Assembly (NCBI GenBank): GCA_964372095.1
Contig: CAYJPV010000027.1
Location: 1 to 64,000 of the forward strand
Length of the DNA stretch: 64,000 nt
Reading direction: 5' to 3'
Source of the DNA: CAYJPV01 sp964372095
Lineage (GTDB): Bacteria; Acidobacteriota; Vicinamibacteria; Vicinamibacterales; JAKQTR01
In this document: positions 8,756 through 15,363 of the stretch, one piece after another
How the letters are laid out: every line of letters starts with the position of its first letter
How positions within the stretch are numbered: the stretch's first letter is position 1
The notes under the pieces: generated by a model
Told to the model about the DNA's origin: nothing
What the model saw: only the letters and a program-made list of their open reading frames with translations
Database searches by the model: none
Position numbers and translations under genes: made by a program

Positions 8756-9432
8756 GCGTCACCTGCCTTCAGCACGTAGCCCACACCCCTCACGGTCCGG
8801 ATCAGGCGGGCGGCGTCGGGCTCAAGCTTCCGCCGCACCCGGCCCACGTGCACTTCGATCACGTTGTCGAGCGGCGTCCCCCGCATGGGTTCCTTCCAGA
8901 CGTCGGCGGCCAGCATGTCACGCGAGACGATCTGACCCTGGTGGCGCAGGAGGTACTCGAGCAGCTCGAACTCACGAGCCGTGACATCAACCGGCACACC
9001 GGACACCGTGACGACCCGCGTGATCGCATCAAGGTCAAGCGGCCCGGCCTTGAAACGCATCACCAGTTCCGGTCGTCCCCGGCGCATCAGGGCTCGAATG
9101 CGCGCGATCAGCTCCGGAAACGCGAACGGTTTCACGAGGTAGTCGTCCGCGCCGGCATCCAGGCCGACGACCCGGTCCTCTACCGTGTCGCGAGCGGTGA
9201 GCAGGAGGACCGGTGTCGTCACTCCGCGTTTGCGGAGCGTCGTCAACACCTCCAGGCCACTGCGCCCAGGGAGCGAGATGTCCAGAATCAGCAGGTCGAA
9301 GCCCCGTGAACTGGCCAGGAAGAACCCGTCTTCCCCCGTCCTCGCGACCGACACGTCGTACCCTTCCGACGACAGACCGTCGCTCAGCGCCCGGGCGACT
9401 TTGGCTTCGTCTTCGACGACCAGCACACGCAC
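8752..9432 (-). CDS. OmpR/PhoB-family response regulator
   Basis: The N-terminal receiver has the acidic pocket (VVEDE), the phospho-acceptor Asp in LLILDISLPG, the conserved Thr (LLLTARD) and Lys (DYLVKPF). The C-terminal winged-helix DNA-binding domain ends in the usual TVRGVGYVLK recognition region. I start it at the GTG at 9432 (226 aa, VRVLVVEDE), seven bases after GGAGA; an upstream in-frame GTG at 9453 would add seven residues. It forms a two-component pair with the kinase, translated first in the operon. A 16-bp palindrome about 70 bases upstream is a candidate autoregulatory operator. Confidence 0.93.
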   Translation of the reverse strand: MRVLVVEDEAKVARALSDGLSSEGYDVSVARTGEDGFFLASSRGFDLLILDISLPGRSGLEVLTTLRKRGVTTPVLLLTARDTVEDRVVGLDAGADDYLVKPFAFPELIARIRALMRRGRPELVMRFKAGPLDLDAITRVVTVSGVPVDVTAREFELLEYLLRHQGQIVSRDMLAADVWKEPMRGTPLDNVIEVHVGRVRRKLEPDAARLIRTVRGVGYVLKAGDA

Positions 9433-9498
9433 CTGTGATTCTCCAGTTGCCACGGCCCCAGCATATGCAGCGCGCGAGAGCCGAATCCTGAATCTTCC

Positions 9499-9514
9499 CT
9501 GACAATCGTGTCAG
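9499..9514. promoter_or_regulatory. Perfect 16-bp palindrome upstream of the response regulator
   Basis: CTGACA-ATCG-TGTCAG, two perfect six-base arms with a four-base centre, between the MBL-fold gene and the two-component operon. On the plus strand it is followed by TTTT, but no plus-strand gene ends here, so an operator for the two-component regulator fits better than a terminator. Confidence 0.35.
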
Positions 9515-9545
9515 TTTTGCAGTCCGCGCGCCTGCTGCCGCGCGG

Positions 9546-10286
9546 TCAGACGACGAGCAGCAGCCCGTCCGAGGCCGTCGGCAAGCCGACCGAACGAGCG
9601 CGCCGCAACATCGCGTCGCCCATGTGCGTCAGCACCAGCCGCCGGCACGTCAAGCTCGAGCGTCGCCGCAGCAGGGTCATGTAGTCGAGGTGGCGGGGCG
9701 GCGCCCCGTCGTAGCCGAAGCACTCGCACACAAACAGGTCCGCATCGCGCGCCAGGTCGATCAGTGACGGCGTCCACTCGGTGTCCCCTGAAAACGCGAT
9801 CGCACGGTCCCCGCACTCGACCCGCACGCCGAAACACGGTGTCTCGTCCGAGTGCGCGACCGCCAGCGGCGTGACGGCCACGGTCCCCAGGGTCACCCGG
9901 TGGCCTTCGTCCCATTCGGCCCATGTCAGCGGGAACCGGAGCGGCAACTGGCCGTTGCCGGGGAAGAAGATCTCCTGAGCCTGTGCCGTCAGTGCCTCGG
10001 CGCCGGCCGGTCCGGCGATGACGAGCGGCCGCGCGCGACGCGACGCATAGTGCGCATCCATGAGGAAGAACGGCAGGCCGCCGAAATGGTCCCCGTGGAG
10101 ATGCGTCAGCAGGATGATGTCGACATCGTTGGGATCAATCCGTTCGCGGCGGAGGGCCGCCAGGGTGGACGGGCCGCAGTCCACGAGCACGCGCGCCGTC
10201 GCCGTCGAGATCAACGTGGCGGTGTGCAGCCGTCCGCCGCTGCCGAAGGCATCGCCGGTGCCGAGGAAGAGCACCGCGACGCTCAT
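9546..10286 (-). CDS. MBL-fold metallohydrolase (RNase Z-like)
   Basis: A 246-aa metallo-beta-lactamase-fold protein. It begins with the FLGTGDAFGSGGR turn typical of the RNase Z / AtsA-like branch, has the metal motif LTHLHGDHFGG (HxHxDH), a further His (AVAHSDE), Asp in FSGDTEW and a C-terminal His (VLTHMG). It lacks the long exosite arm of true RNase Z and is shorter, so a general phosphodiesterase or hydrolase role is as likely as tRNA 3' processing. The ATG at 10286 overlaps the TGA of udp (ATGA), placing it last in a coupled four-gene operon. Confidence 0.85.
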   Translation of the reverse strand: MSVAVLFLGTGDAFGSGGRLHTATLISTATARVLVDCGPSTLAALRRERIDPNDVDIILLTHLHGDHFGGLPFFLMDAHYASRRARPLVIAGPAGAEALTAQAQEIFFPGNGQLPLRFPLTWAEWDEGHRVTLGTVAVTPLAVAHSDETPCFGVRVECGDRAIAFSGDTEWTPSLIDLARDADLFVCECFGYDGAPPRHLDYMTLLRRRSSLTCRRLVLTHMGDAMLRRARSVGLPTASDGLLLVV

Positions 10287-11065
10287 GGCCGCCCCGCTTC
10301 CCGGGCGAGCACGGCGATGGCCGCAGTAGCGACGCGCACGACGTTCGATTCGCCGCGGGCGTGGTCCGCCGCCGACACGGCCTCGCCGGTGGTCCGGTTC
10401 AGGATGACACCCGCGACGCACCCGCCCCGCAGGCCCATCGCGGCGGTGAGGGTCAGCACGGTGGACGACTCCATCTCGTAGTTCAGGACGTGCAGCCGGC
10501 GCCACTCGTCCGTCGCGCCCTGAAAGCGGCGGGGGACATAGCCGGAGTACGAGTCGTACCGCTCCTGCCCCGGATAGAACGTATCGCACGACGCGCTGAC
10601 GCCGGCCCGGTACGGGATGTCCAGTGCGCGGGCGGCCCCGATCGCTGCCGCCACGACATCGTGGTGCGCCACGGCCGGGTACTCGATGGGCGCGTAGTGG
10701 GTGGACGCACCATCCAGGCGCACGGCACCCGTCGTCACAATCACCGTGCCCACACTGATGTCGGGCTGGATGGCGCCGGTGGTCCCGACCCGGAGGAACG
10801 TCCGCACGCCCAACTGCGCGAGTTCGTCGATCGCGATCGACGTCGACGGCCCGCCGATGCCTGTCGAGGTCACCAGGACAGGGACGTCACCGAGATAGGC
10901 CAGCCAGGTGCGGAACTCACGCTTGTTCGCCAGTTCGCGGGCGCCGGTGAGGGGCGCGGACCGGGCCAGGGCTTCAACCCGCCCCGGGTCGCCTGGCAGG
11001 AGCGCCAGGGTTGCGCCTGCCGTCGCGTCGGCGTTCAGAGCCAGATGGTAGACCGTGGACTCCAT
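10283..11065 (-). CDS. udp: Uridine phosphorylase
   Basis: A 260-aa nucleoside phosphorylase (NP-I family), converting uridine and phosphate to uracil and ribose-1-phosphate for pyrimidine salvage. Similarity to E. coli Udp is visible throughout: the phosphate loop LLPGDPGRVE, TSTGIGGPSTSIA, LRVGTTGAIQP, DTFYPGQERYDSYSG and the ribose/base motif NYEMESST. The ATG at 11065 has GGGAG five bases upstream and aligns with the E. coli start. A GTG at 11089 overlapping the aat stop would add eight residues and is the less likely start. It sits in an operon with aat and the MBL-fold gene. Confidence 0.92.
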   Translation of the reverse strand: MESTVYHLALNADATAGATLALLPGDPGRVEALARSAPLTGARELANKREFRTWLAYLGDVPVLVTSTGIGGPSTSIAIDELAQLGVRTFLRVGTTGAIQPDISVGTVIVTTGAVRLDGASTHYAPIEYPAVAHHDVVAAAIGAARALDIPYRAGVSASCDTFYPGQERYDSYSGYVPRRFQGATDEWRRLHVLNYEMESSTVLTLTAAMGLRGGCVAGVILNRTTGEAVSAADHARGESNVVRVATAAIAVLAREAGRP

Positions 11066-11085
11066 GGAAGCTCCCGTCGGGCTCG

Positions 11086-11685
11086 TCACCGATCGTCGAA
11101 CCGGCAGTCGAGCTGAACCGCCTGCTCGAGGCGCGACAGATAGCGGTCGCGCGAAATCTCAACGGCGCCGAACGTCTCGAGCAGCGGCGTCGTCCATTGC
11201 GTGTCAAACAGCACGTATCCGCGCGTAGAAAGGCGTTCCACGAGGCCGACGAGCGCCACCTTCGAGGCGCCGGTGACACGATGGAACATCGACTCGCCGA
11301 AGAACGCGCCGCCGAGGCTGACGCCGTAGAGGCCGCCAGCCAGCGCGCCGTCGCGCCACACTTCGACGGAGTGCGCGAGGCCCCGGTCGAACATCTGCCC
11401 GTAGGCCACGAGGATCTCGTCCGTGATCCAGGTGCCTTCCTCCCGATCCGCCGCGCAGGCGTCCATGACACGCCTGAACGCGGTGTCGGTCGTCACCGAA
11501 AACAGCCTCGACCTGATCAGGCGCCCCAGCCGGCGGGGCACGTGGTACGCGTCGAGCGGCAGAATGGCCCGGGGGTCCGGCGAAAACCACCCGATCTCGC
11601 CGTCGTCCATGCCCATCGGGAAGTACCCGGCCCGGTACGCCGCGACGAGCAGCGACCACGACAGGTCCGCAGGGCGTCTGGTCAC
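11086..11685 (-). CDS. aat: Leucyl/phenylalanyl-tRNA--protein transferase
   Basis: A 199-aa cytosolic enzyme adding Leu or Phe from aminoacyl-tRNA to proteins with N-terminal Arg or Lys, creating N-end-rule degrons for ClpS/ClpAP. Diagnostic blocks are AYRAGYFPMG, WFSPDPRAILPLD, TWITDEI, HSVEVW, LAGGLYGVSLGGAFFGESMF and LFDTQW. It starts at the GTG at 11685, whose last two bases are in the TGA of the preceding gene (GTGA overlap), giving translational coupling. Size is normal for the compact form of the family. Confidence 0.92.
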   Translation of the reverse strand: MTRRPADLSWSLLVAAYRAGYFPMGMDDGEIGWFSPDPRAILPLDAYHVPRRLGRLIRSRLFSVTTDTAFRRVMDACAADREEGTWITDEILVAYGQMFDRGLAHSVEVWRDGALAGGLYGVSLGGAFFGESMFHRVTGASKVALVGLVERLSTRGYVLFDTQWTTPLLETFGAVEISRDRYLSRLEQAVQLDCRFDDR

Positions 11686-12185
11686 ACCGCGCCAGCCGAC
11701 TCCGCGAGCACGCCCCACGTCTCAGGGTCCTGCACGGTCAGCGTCCTGAGGTAGAGCCGGACGTCCGCCTCGGGAAACGCGGCCAGCAGCGCCTTCGCGG
11801 CGGCGGTCACGCGGTCCGGGGCCGGCTTCTCGCCCATCGTGTCCGAAATCAGGCCGTCTTCGTGGGGAATGCCGAGATGGTCCAGAAACGCCACCAGCAT
11901 CGGTCGCTGCGCGGCCAGGTGGTAGACCACCAGGGCACGGGCGATCACCGCGTCGGGCAGCTTGGCTTGCCCCGCCATCTGCCGGACCTTGCGAACGACC
12001 GGCATGCTCAGCACCGACTGCGGCCGGAAGTGCAGCAACCGCGCGAGGTGCGTCACCGTCTCGAACTGCTGGGCCATCGAGTCATCGTCCAGCCAGAATG
12101 CCTGCGCGGCGGCGGTTCTCTGCACGGGTGTCATCTCGCGCCACAGGCGCGCCAGGGTCAACGGAGCATCTTCGGTCGCCAACAT
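11682..12185 (-). CDS. Uncharacterised 167-aa protein, first gene of the aat-udp operon
   Basis: I do not recognise this protein. It is predicted mostly alpha-helical, with an acidic N-terminal third and no signal peptide, membrane segment or cysteine motif. Phrases such as LARLWREMTPVQRTAAAQAFW and VVRKVRQMAGQAKLP suggest a small helical bundle. The start codon at 12185 has GGAGG only two bases upstream; the adjacent TTG at 12182 would give better spacing. The stop overlaps the aat GTG, so it is translated with aat. That context hints at a role in protein turnover or salvage, but this is only inference. Confidence 0.7.
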   Translation of the reverse strand: MLATEDAPLTLARLWREMTPVQRTAAAQAFWLDDDSMAQQFETVTHLARLLHFRPQSVLSMPVVRKVRQMAGQAKLPDAVIARALVVYHLAAQRPMLVAFLDHLGIPHEDGLISDTMGEKPAPDRVTAAAKALLAAFPEADVRLYLRTLTVQDPETWGVLAESAGAV

Positions 12186-12242
12186 GTCCTCCAGAACGGG
12201 ACGCCCACGCCCCGCCCGACCATTCTACGTCCGGTCGGGGCG

Positions 12243-12270
12243 TTGCCGCAGCCCGAAGGCAGTGTAAGAT
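12243..12270 (+). promoter_or_regulatory. Promoter of the small membrane protein gene
   Basis: TTGCCG (12243-12248), 16-bp spacer, TAAGAT (12265-12270). GAGG at 12277-12280 and the ATG at 12288 follow, so the predicted 5' leader is only about ten bases. Confidence 0.55.
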
Positions 12271-12287
12271 GCGGGCGAGGTATTCGC

Positions 12288-12737
12288 ATGGGACTGTCCC
12301 GGTGGTGGCGCGAGCGCCGCTTCGAACGAGCATACCGGCGGTCGGCCGCCGCGGATTTGCGACGAATCGGTCTTGCCTACAAAGAGAAGTTCACGTCCGC
12401 AGAGAAAGACGGCCAGGACTTCGACGCGGTCATGAACGCCTATCTGGCCGAGTGCCGTCTGCCGGATCTCCGCCTGGAAACCCTGCGCAGCCGAATCCTG
12501 CGGCGCAAGGCCGAACGCTTCGGCATCGAGATGCCCCGCGACTGGTGGGAGCACGATGAGACGCACGACCTGTGGTACATGACGCCCGAAGGCCGCCGGC
12601 ACCTGCGGCGGCGCCTGACCGAAGAACGGGTGTGGGTCGTGAAGCAGTGGTCCCTGGTGCTCGTCCCCGTCATCGCGTTGCTGGTCGGCCTGGTCGGCAC
12701 CATCATCGGCCTGCTGGGCATCTGGCGGGCACCGTAG
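12288..12737 (+). CDS. Uncharacterised 149-aa C-terminally anchored membrane protein
   Basis: I do not recognise a named family. The first ~110 residues are highly charged and helical (many Arg and Glu, e.g. WWRERRFERAYRRS and SRILRRKAERFGI). They include an aromatic patch (DWWEHDETHDLWYMTPEG) and are followed by one transmembrane helix (VLVPVIALLVGLVGTIIGLLG, ~124-144). This predicts a cytoplasmic domain on a C-terminal anchor. GAGG lies seven bases before the ATG and a good promoter precedes it. The gene stands alone, divergent from the aat operon. Its TAG stop is three bases from repeat island 4. Confidence 0.75.
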   Translation: MGLSRWWRERRFERAYRRSAAADLRRIGLAYKEKFTSAEKDGQDFDAVMNAYLAECRLPDLRLETLRSRILRRKAERFGIEMPRDWWEHDETHDLWYMTPEGRRHLRRRLTEERVWVVKQWSLVLVPVIALLVGLVGTIIGLLGIWRAP

Positions 12738-12740
12738 GCT

Positions 12741-12845
12741 GGGGATTGGGGATTGGGGGTTGGGGATTGGGGCGGCAGAAGCCAGAAGTAGACAGTAGTC
12801 AGTAGACAGTAGGGAGGCCCGGAGCCTGGAGCCCGGAGCCTGGAG
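12741..12845. repeat. Heptanucleotide repeat island 4 (GGGGATT, GTAGNNA, CCYGGAG)
   Basis: Three heptamer arrays in one 105-bp island: GGGGATT-type units (12741-12768, four units, one GGGGGTT, G-quadruplex-prone); four GTAGNNA units (GTAGACA, GTAGTCA, GTAGACA, GTAGGGA; 12788-12815); and four alternating CCCGGAG/CCTGGAG units (12818-12845). The final GGAG (12842-12845) lies eight bases before the P1 peptidase ATG and is its only Shine-Dalgarno. Confidence 0.93.
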
Positions 12846-12853
12846 TCCGAAAC

Positions 12854-14002
12854 ATGCGCACCCCGCGTGTCCACCTGCTCTCAACCGTCGCAGGCCTGCT
12901 GGCGCTGGCTGTCGTCACGGCACCTCTGGCGCAGGCACCGAAACCGAGAGCCCGCGATCTCGGTGTGGCGCCAGGCGTGTTCCAGCCGGGTCCACTCAAT
13001 GCCATCACCGATGTGAGCGGCGTGCGTGTCGGGCACACGACGATCGTGCGTGGTGACCACGTTCGGACAGGGGTCACCGCCATCCTGCCGCACGGCGGCA
13101 ACCTCTTCCGCGACAAGGTCGCGGGAGCCGTCTTCGTCGGCAACGCCTTCGGCAAGCTGGCGGGTTCAACGCAAGTCGACGAACTGGGCACGATCGAGAC
13201 GCCCGTCATCCTCACCAACACGCTCAGTGTCGGCGTTGCCATCGACGCCGTCGCCGCTTACATCACGTCGCTGCCGGGCAATGAAGACGTCCGTTCCGTC
13301 AACGCCCTGGTTGGCGAGACGAACGACGGGGGGCTGAACGACATCCGCGGCCGCCATGTGACACGCGACGACGTGCTGGCAGCCATCACCGGCGCGCGGG
13401 CGCAGTCGGTCGAGGAAGGCAGCATCGGGGCGGGGACAGGAACCGTGTGTTTCGGGTGGAAAGGCGGCATCGGCACGTCGTCACGCCGCCTGACCAGCCC
13501 CGACGGCGAGTACACGCTCGGCGTGCTCGTCCAGACCAACTTCGGGGGCGTGCTCACCATCGACGGGGTGCAGGTGGGCAAAGCTCTTGGGCGCCATGCC
13601 TTCGCACCGCCGGCGGCGTCCGGGGCCGACAACGCCGACGGTTCGTGCATGATTGTCGTGGCCACCGATGCCCCGCTCGACGCCCGCGATCTCAGGCGCC
13701 TGGCGGCCCGGGCCGTGTTCGGGCTGGCCCGGACGGGCTCGTCGTTCAGCAATGGCAGCGGCGATTACGCCATCGCCTTCTCGACGGCCGCGACGGTGCG
13801 GACGCGCCATGGGGAACGCGTTCCCAGGCCCCAGTCACCCCTGCCCCCTGAAGGCGTGTCACCGCTCTTCCAGGCGGCCCTGGAGGCCACCGAAGAGGCG
13901 GTCTACAACTCGCTGCTCCGGGCGACCACCGTCACGGGAAACGGCCGAACGGTCGAGGCGCTTCCCGTCGAGCGGGTCAGGGAACTGCTCGCTCGACGGT
14001 AG
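12854..14002 (+). CDS. Secreted P1-family peptidase (DmpA-type aminopeptidase/D-esterase)
   Basis: A 382-aa DmpA/S58-family Ntn-like hydrolase. These enzymes self-cleave before a catalytic Ser and release N-terminal residues, often D-amino acids or beta-peptides. A signal peptide (ending near APLAQA, residue ~27) predicts export. Family blocks are present: ITDVSGVRVGHTT near the N terminus, GNAFGKLAGSTQVDELGTIETP, GSIGAGTGTVCFGWKGGIGTSSR, and NADGSCMIVVATDAPLD with the likely autoprocessing Gly-Ser pair, then ARAVFGLARTG and SNGSGDYAIAFSTA. The ribosome binding site is supplied by the CCTGGAG repeat unit. Its TAG stop begins an inverted repeat shared with the convergent asparaginase gene. Confidence 0.88.
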   Translation: MRTPRVHLLSTVAGLLALAVVTAPLAQAPKPRARDLGVAPGVFQPGPLNAITDVSGVRVGHTTIVRGDHVRTGVTAILPHGGNLFRDKVAGAVFVGNAFGKLAGSTQVDELGTIETPVILTNTLSVGVAIDAVAAYITSLPGNEDVRSVNALVGETNDGGLNDIRGRHVTRDDVLAAITGARAQSVEEGSIGAGTGTVCFGWKGGIGTSSRRLTSPDGEYTLGVLVQTNFGGVLTIDGVQVGKALGRHAFAPPAASGADNADGSCMIVVATDAPLDARDLRRLAARAVFGLARTGSSFSNGSGDYAIAFSTAATVRTRHGERVPRPQSPLPPEGVSPLFQAALEATEEAVYNSLLRATTVTGNGRTVEALPVERVRELLARR

Positions 14003-14068
14003 GGGCTTGGGACATGGGTAGGGCGTGCCCCTGCCTTTCCCTAGCCCCTAGCCTCTAGCCTCTAGCCT
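14000..14068. repeat. Heptanucleotide repeat island 5 (CTAGCCY) with inverted repeat between convergent genes
   Basis: Bases 14041-14068 are CTAGCCC followed by three CTAGCCT units. TAGGGGCT at 14000-14007, which begins with the stop codon of the P1 peptidase, is a perfect complement of AGCCCCTA at 14043-14050. The minus-strand asparaginase stop (cta, 14069-14071) is the next in-register repeat unit. Both convergent genes thus end in TAG at the edges of this element, which could fold as a two-way terminator. Confidence 0.85.
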
Positions 14069-15205
14069 CTATTCCGGCTCCGCCTGCCCCGGAATCAGCG
14101 GTTCGGTGTCGACCGTTCGTGGACCGGCTTCCGTGCACACGGCGTACTTCGACATGTACATCGACACGCCGGCGTACTCGCCCTTGGCGTTGATCGCGTA
14201 GAAGCTGATCCCGAAGTTCGGGTTGCCGTCCTTGTTGAGCAGGCGTTTCTCGATGGTGTTGGCGCGAATCCGCTTCAGCGCCTCCATCCCCGCGTCCTTC
14301 GGGTGCATCCCGCGGCGCATGTTCTCGACAATCAGGAACGAACACAGGTTGAACAGGTTCGCTTCGCCCCGGCCGGTCGAGCCGGCGGCCCCGACGTCGC
14401 CGTCCACATAGAGTCCCGCCCCGAGGATCGGCGAATCGCCCGCCCGTCCGGGAATCTTCCACGCCATCCCGCTGGTCGTGGTCACGCCGCAGATGTCGCC
14501 CTTGGGGCTCACGCCGTCGCAGTTGATGGTGCCGTAATAGTGCTCGGGGTCGATCAGGCCTTCGGCCACCATCTCGAGGCCCGCGCGGTTGTACGCCTCG
14601 AGTCGCTTGGCCGGATCCAGATAGTGGAGGGGATCGACGCGACGTTTCCACTCGAGCCAGAGCCGGCGCGACGCCGGCGTGTTCAGGTCATTTTCGATCG
14701 TGAAGCCGAGGGTGCGGGCAAACTCCGTGGCGCCCTTGCCGACGATCAGGTGGTGATCCGTCAGTTCCATCACGGCCTTCGCCACCAGGGAGGGCGTGCG
14801 CACGCCCTCGATGCCCGCCACGCCGCCAGCCCGTTTCTTGGGACCGTGCATGCAGCACGAGTCGAGTTGCACGACACCTTCCGCATTCGGCAAACCTCCG
14901 TAGCCGACGCTGGTGTCTTCCGGGTCCAGTTCGCACAGGTTGACCCCGGCAATCAGGGCGTCGAGGACGTCGGTGCCTCCGGTGATCAGCGTGAAGGCCT
15001 TCTGCACGGCGGTGACATCCCCGCCGTTCTTGAACCGGTTGCCGTTCACCGACGCGACGACCACGGGAGGAACGGTCTTCCGGGCGATCACGGTCGGAGC
15101 CTGAGCGGTCTGCGCCTGAGCGCGGCCGCCGGCAGCGGTCACGGCGGCCACGCCGGCGGCCGCGCCGGTCATCACGAATTCGCGACGGTTCATCTTGGTA
15201 CGCAT
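14069..15205 (-). CDS. Tat-exported N4-(beta-N-acetylglucosaminyl)-L-asparaginase family Ntn-hydrolase
   Basis: A 378-aa type-2 asparaginase / glycosylasparaginase. The N terminus (MRTKMNRREFVMTGAAAGVA) is a twin-arginine signal, so it is exported folded; tatA and tatC lie at 51337-52433. The substrate-pocket region includes STGRGE, and the catalytic Thr probably begins the segment GDICGVTTTSGMAWK, where autoprocessing precedes Thr. The enzyme class cleaves GlcNAc-Asn or beta-aspartyl peptides. The ATG at 15205 has GAGGAG seven bases upstream. A TTGTTC-17-TAGAAT promoter precedes it, divergent from the glucan phosphorylase promoter. The TAG stop abuts repeat island 5. Confidence 0.88.
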   Translation of the reverse strand: MRTKMNRREFVMTGAAAGVAAVTAAGGRAQAQTAQAPTVIARKTVPPVVVASVNGNRFKNGGDVTAVQKAFTLITGGTDVLDALIAGVNLCELDPEDTSVGYGGLPNAEGVVQLDSCCMHGPKKRAGGVAGIEGVRTPSLVAKAVMELTDHHLIVGKGATEFARTLGFTIENDLNTPASRRLWLEWKRRVDPLHYLDPAKRLEAYNRAGLEMVAEGLIDPEHYYGTINCDGVSPKGDICGVTTTSGMAWKIPGRAGDSPILGAGLYVDGDVGAAGSTGRGEANLFNLCSFLIVENMRRGMHPKDAGMEALKRIRANTIEKRLLNKDGNPNFGISFYAINAKGEYAGVSMYMSKYAVCTEAGPRTVDTEPLIPGQAEPE

Positions 15206-15246
15206 CCACACGCTCCTCGGGACAGGATCAGGCTGAAGGTCGCTCG

Positions 15247-15275
15247 ATTCTATCCGCGCCTCCCGTCCGGAACAA
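15247..15275 (-). promoter_or_regulatory. Promoter of the asparaginase-family gene
   Basis: On the minus strand: TTGTTC (15275-15270), 17-bp spacer, TAGAAT (15252-15247). It lies back to back with the glucan phosphorylase promoter; the two -35 boxes are ten bases apart. Confidence 0.6.
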
Positions 15276-15285
15276 CCAGTGGTGT

Positions 15286-15315
15286 TTGACGTCGGGCCCC
15301 GGGCGCCGATAGCAT
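15286..15315 (+). promoter_or_regulatory. Promoter of the glucan phosphorylase operon
   Basis: TTGACG (15286-15291), 18-bp spacer, TAGCAT (15310-15315), giving a leader of about 40 bases before the ATG at 15364. Confidence 0.5.
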
Positions 15316-15363
15316 GAGGGTTTCTGCGAACCACTGCGGACTCTTACAGGTGTCAGGGATTCC

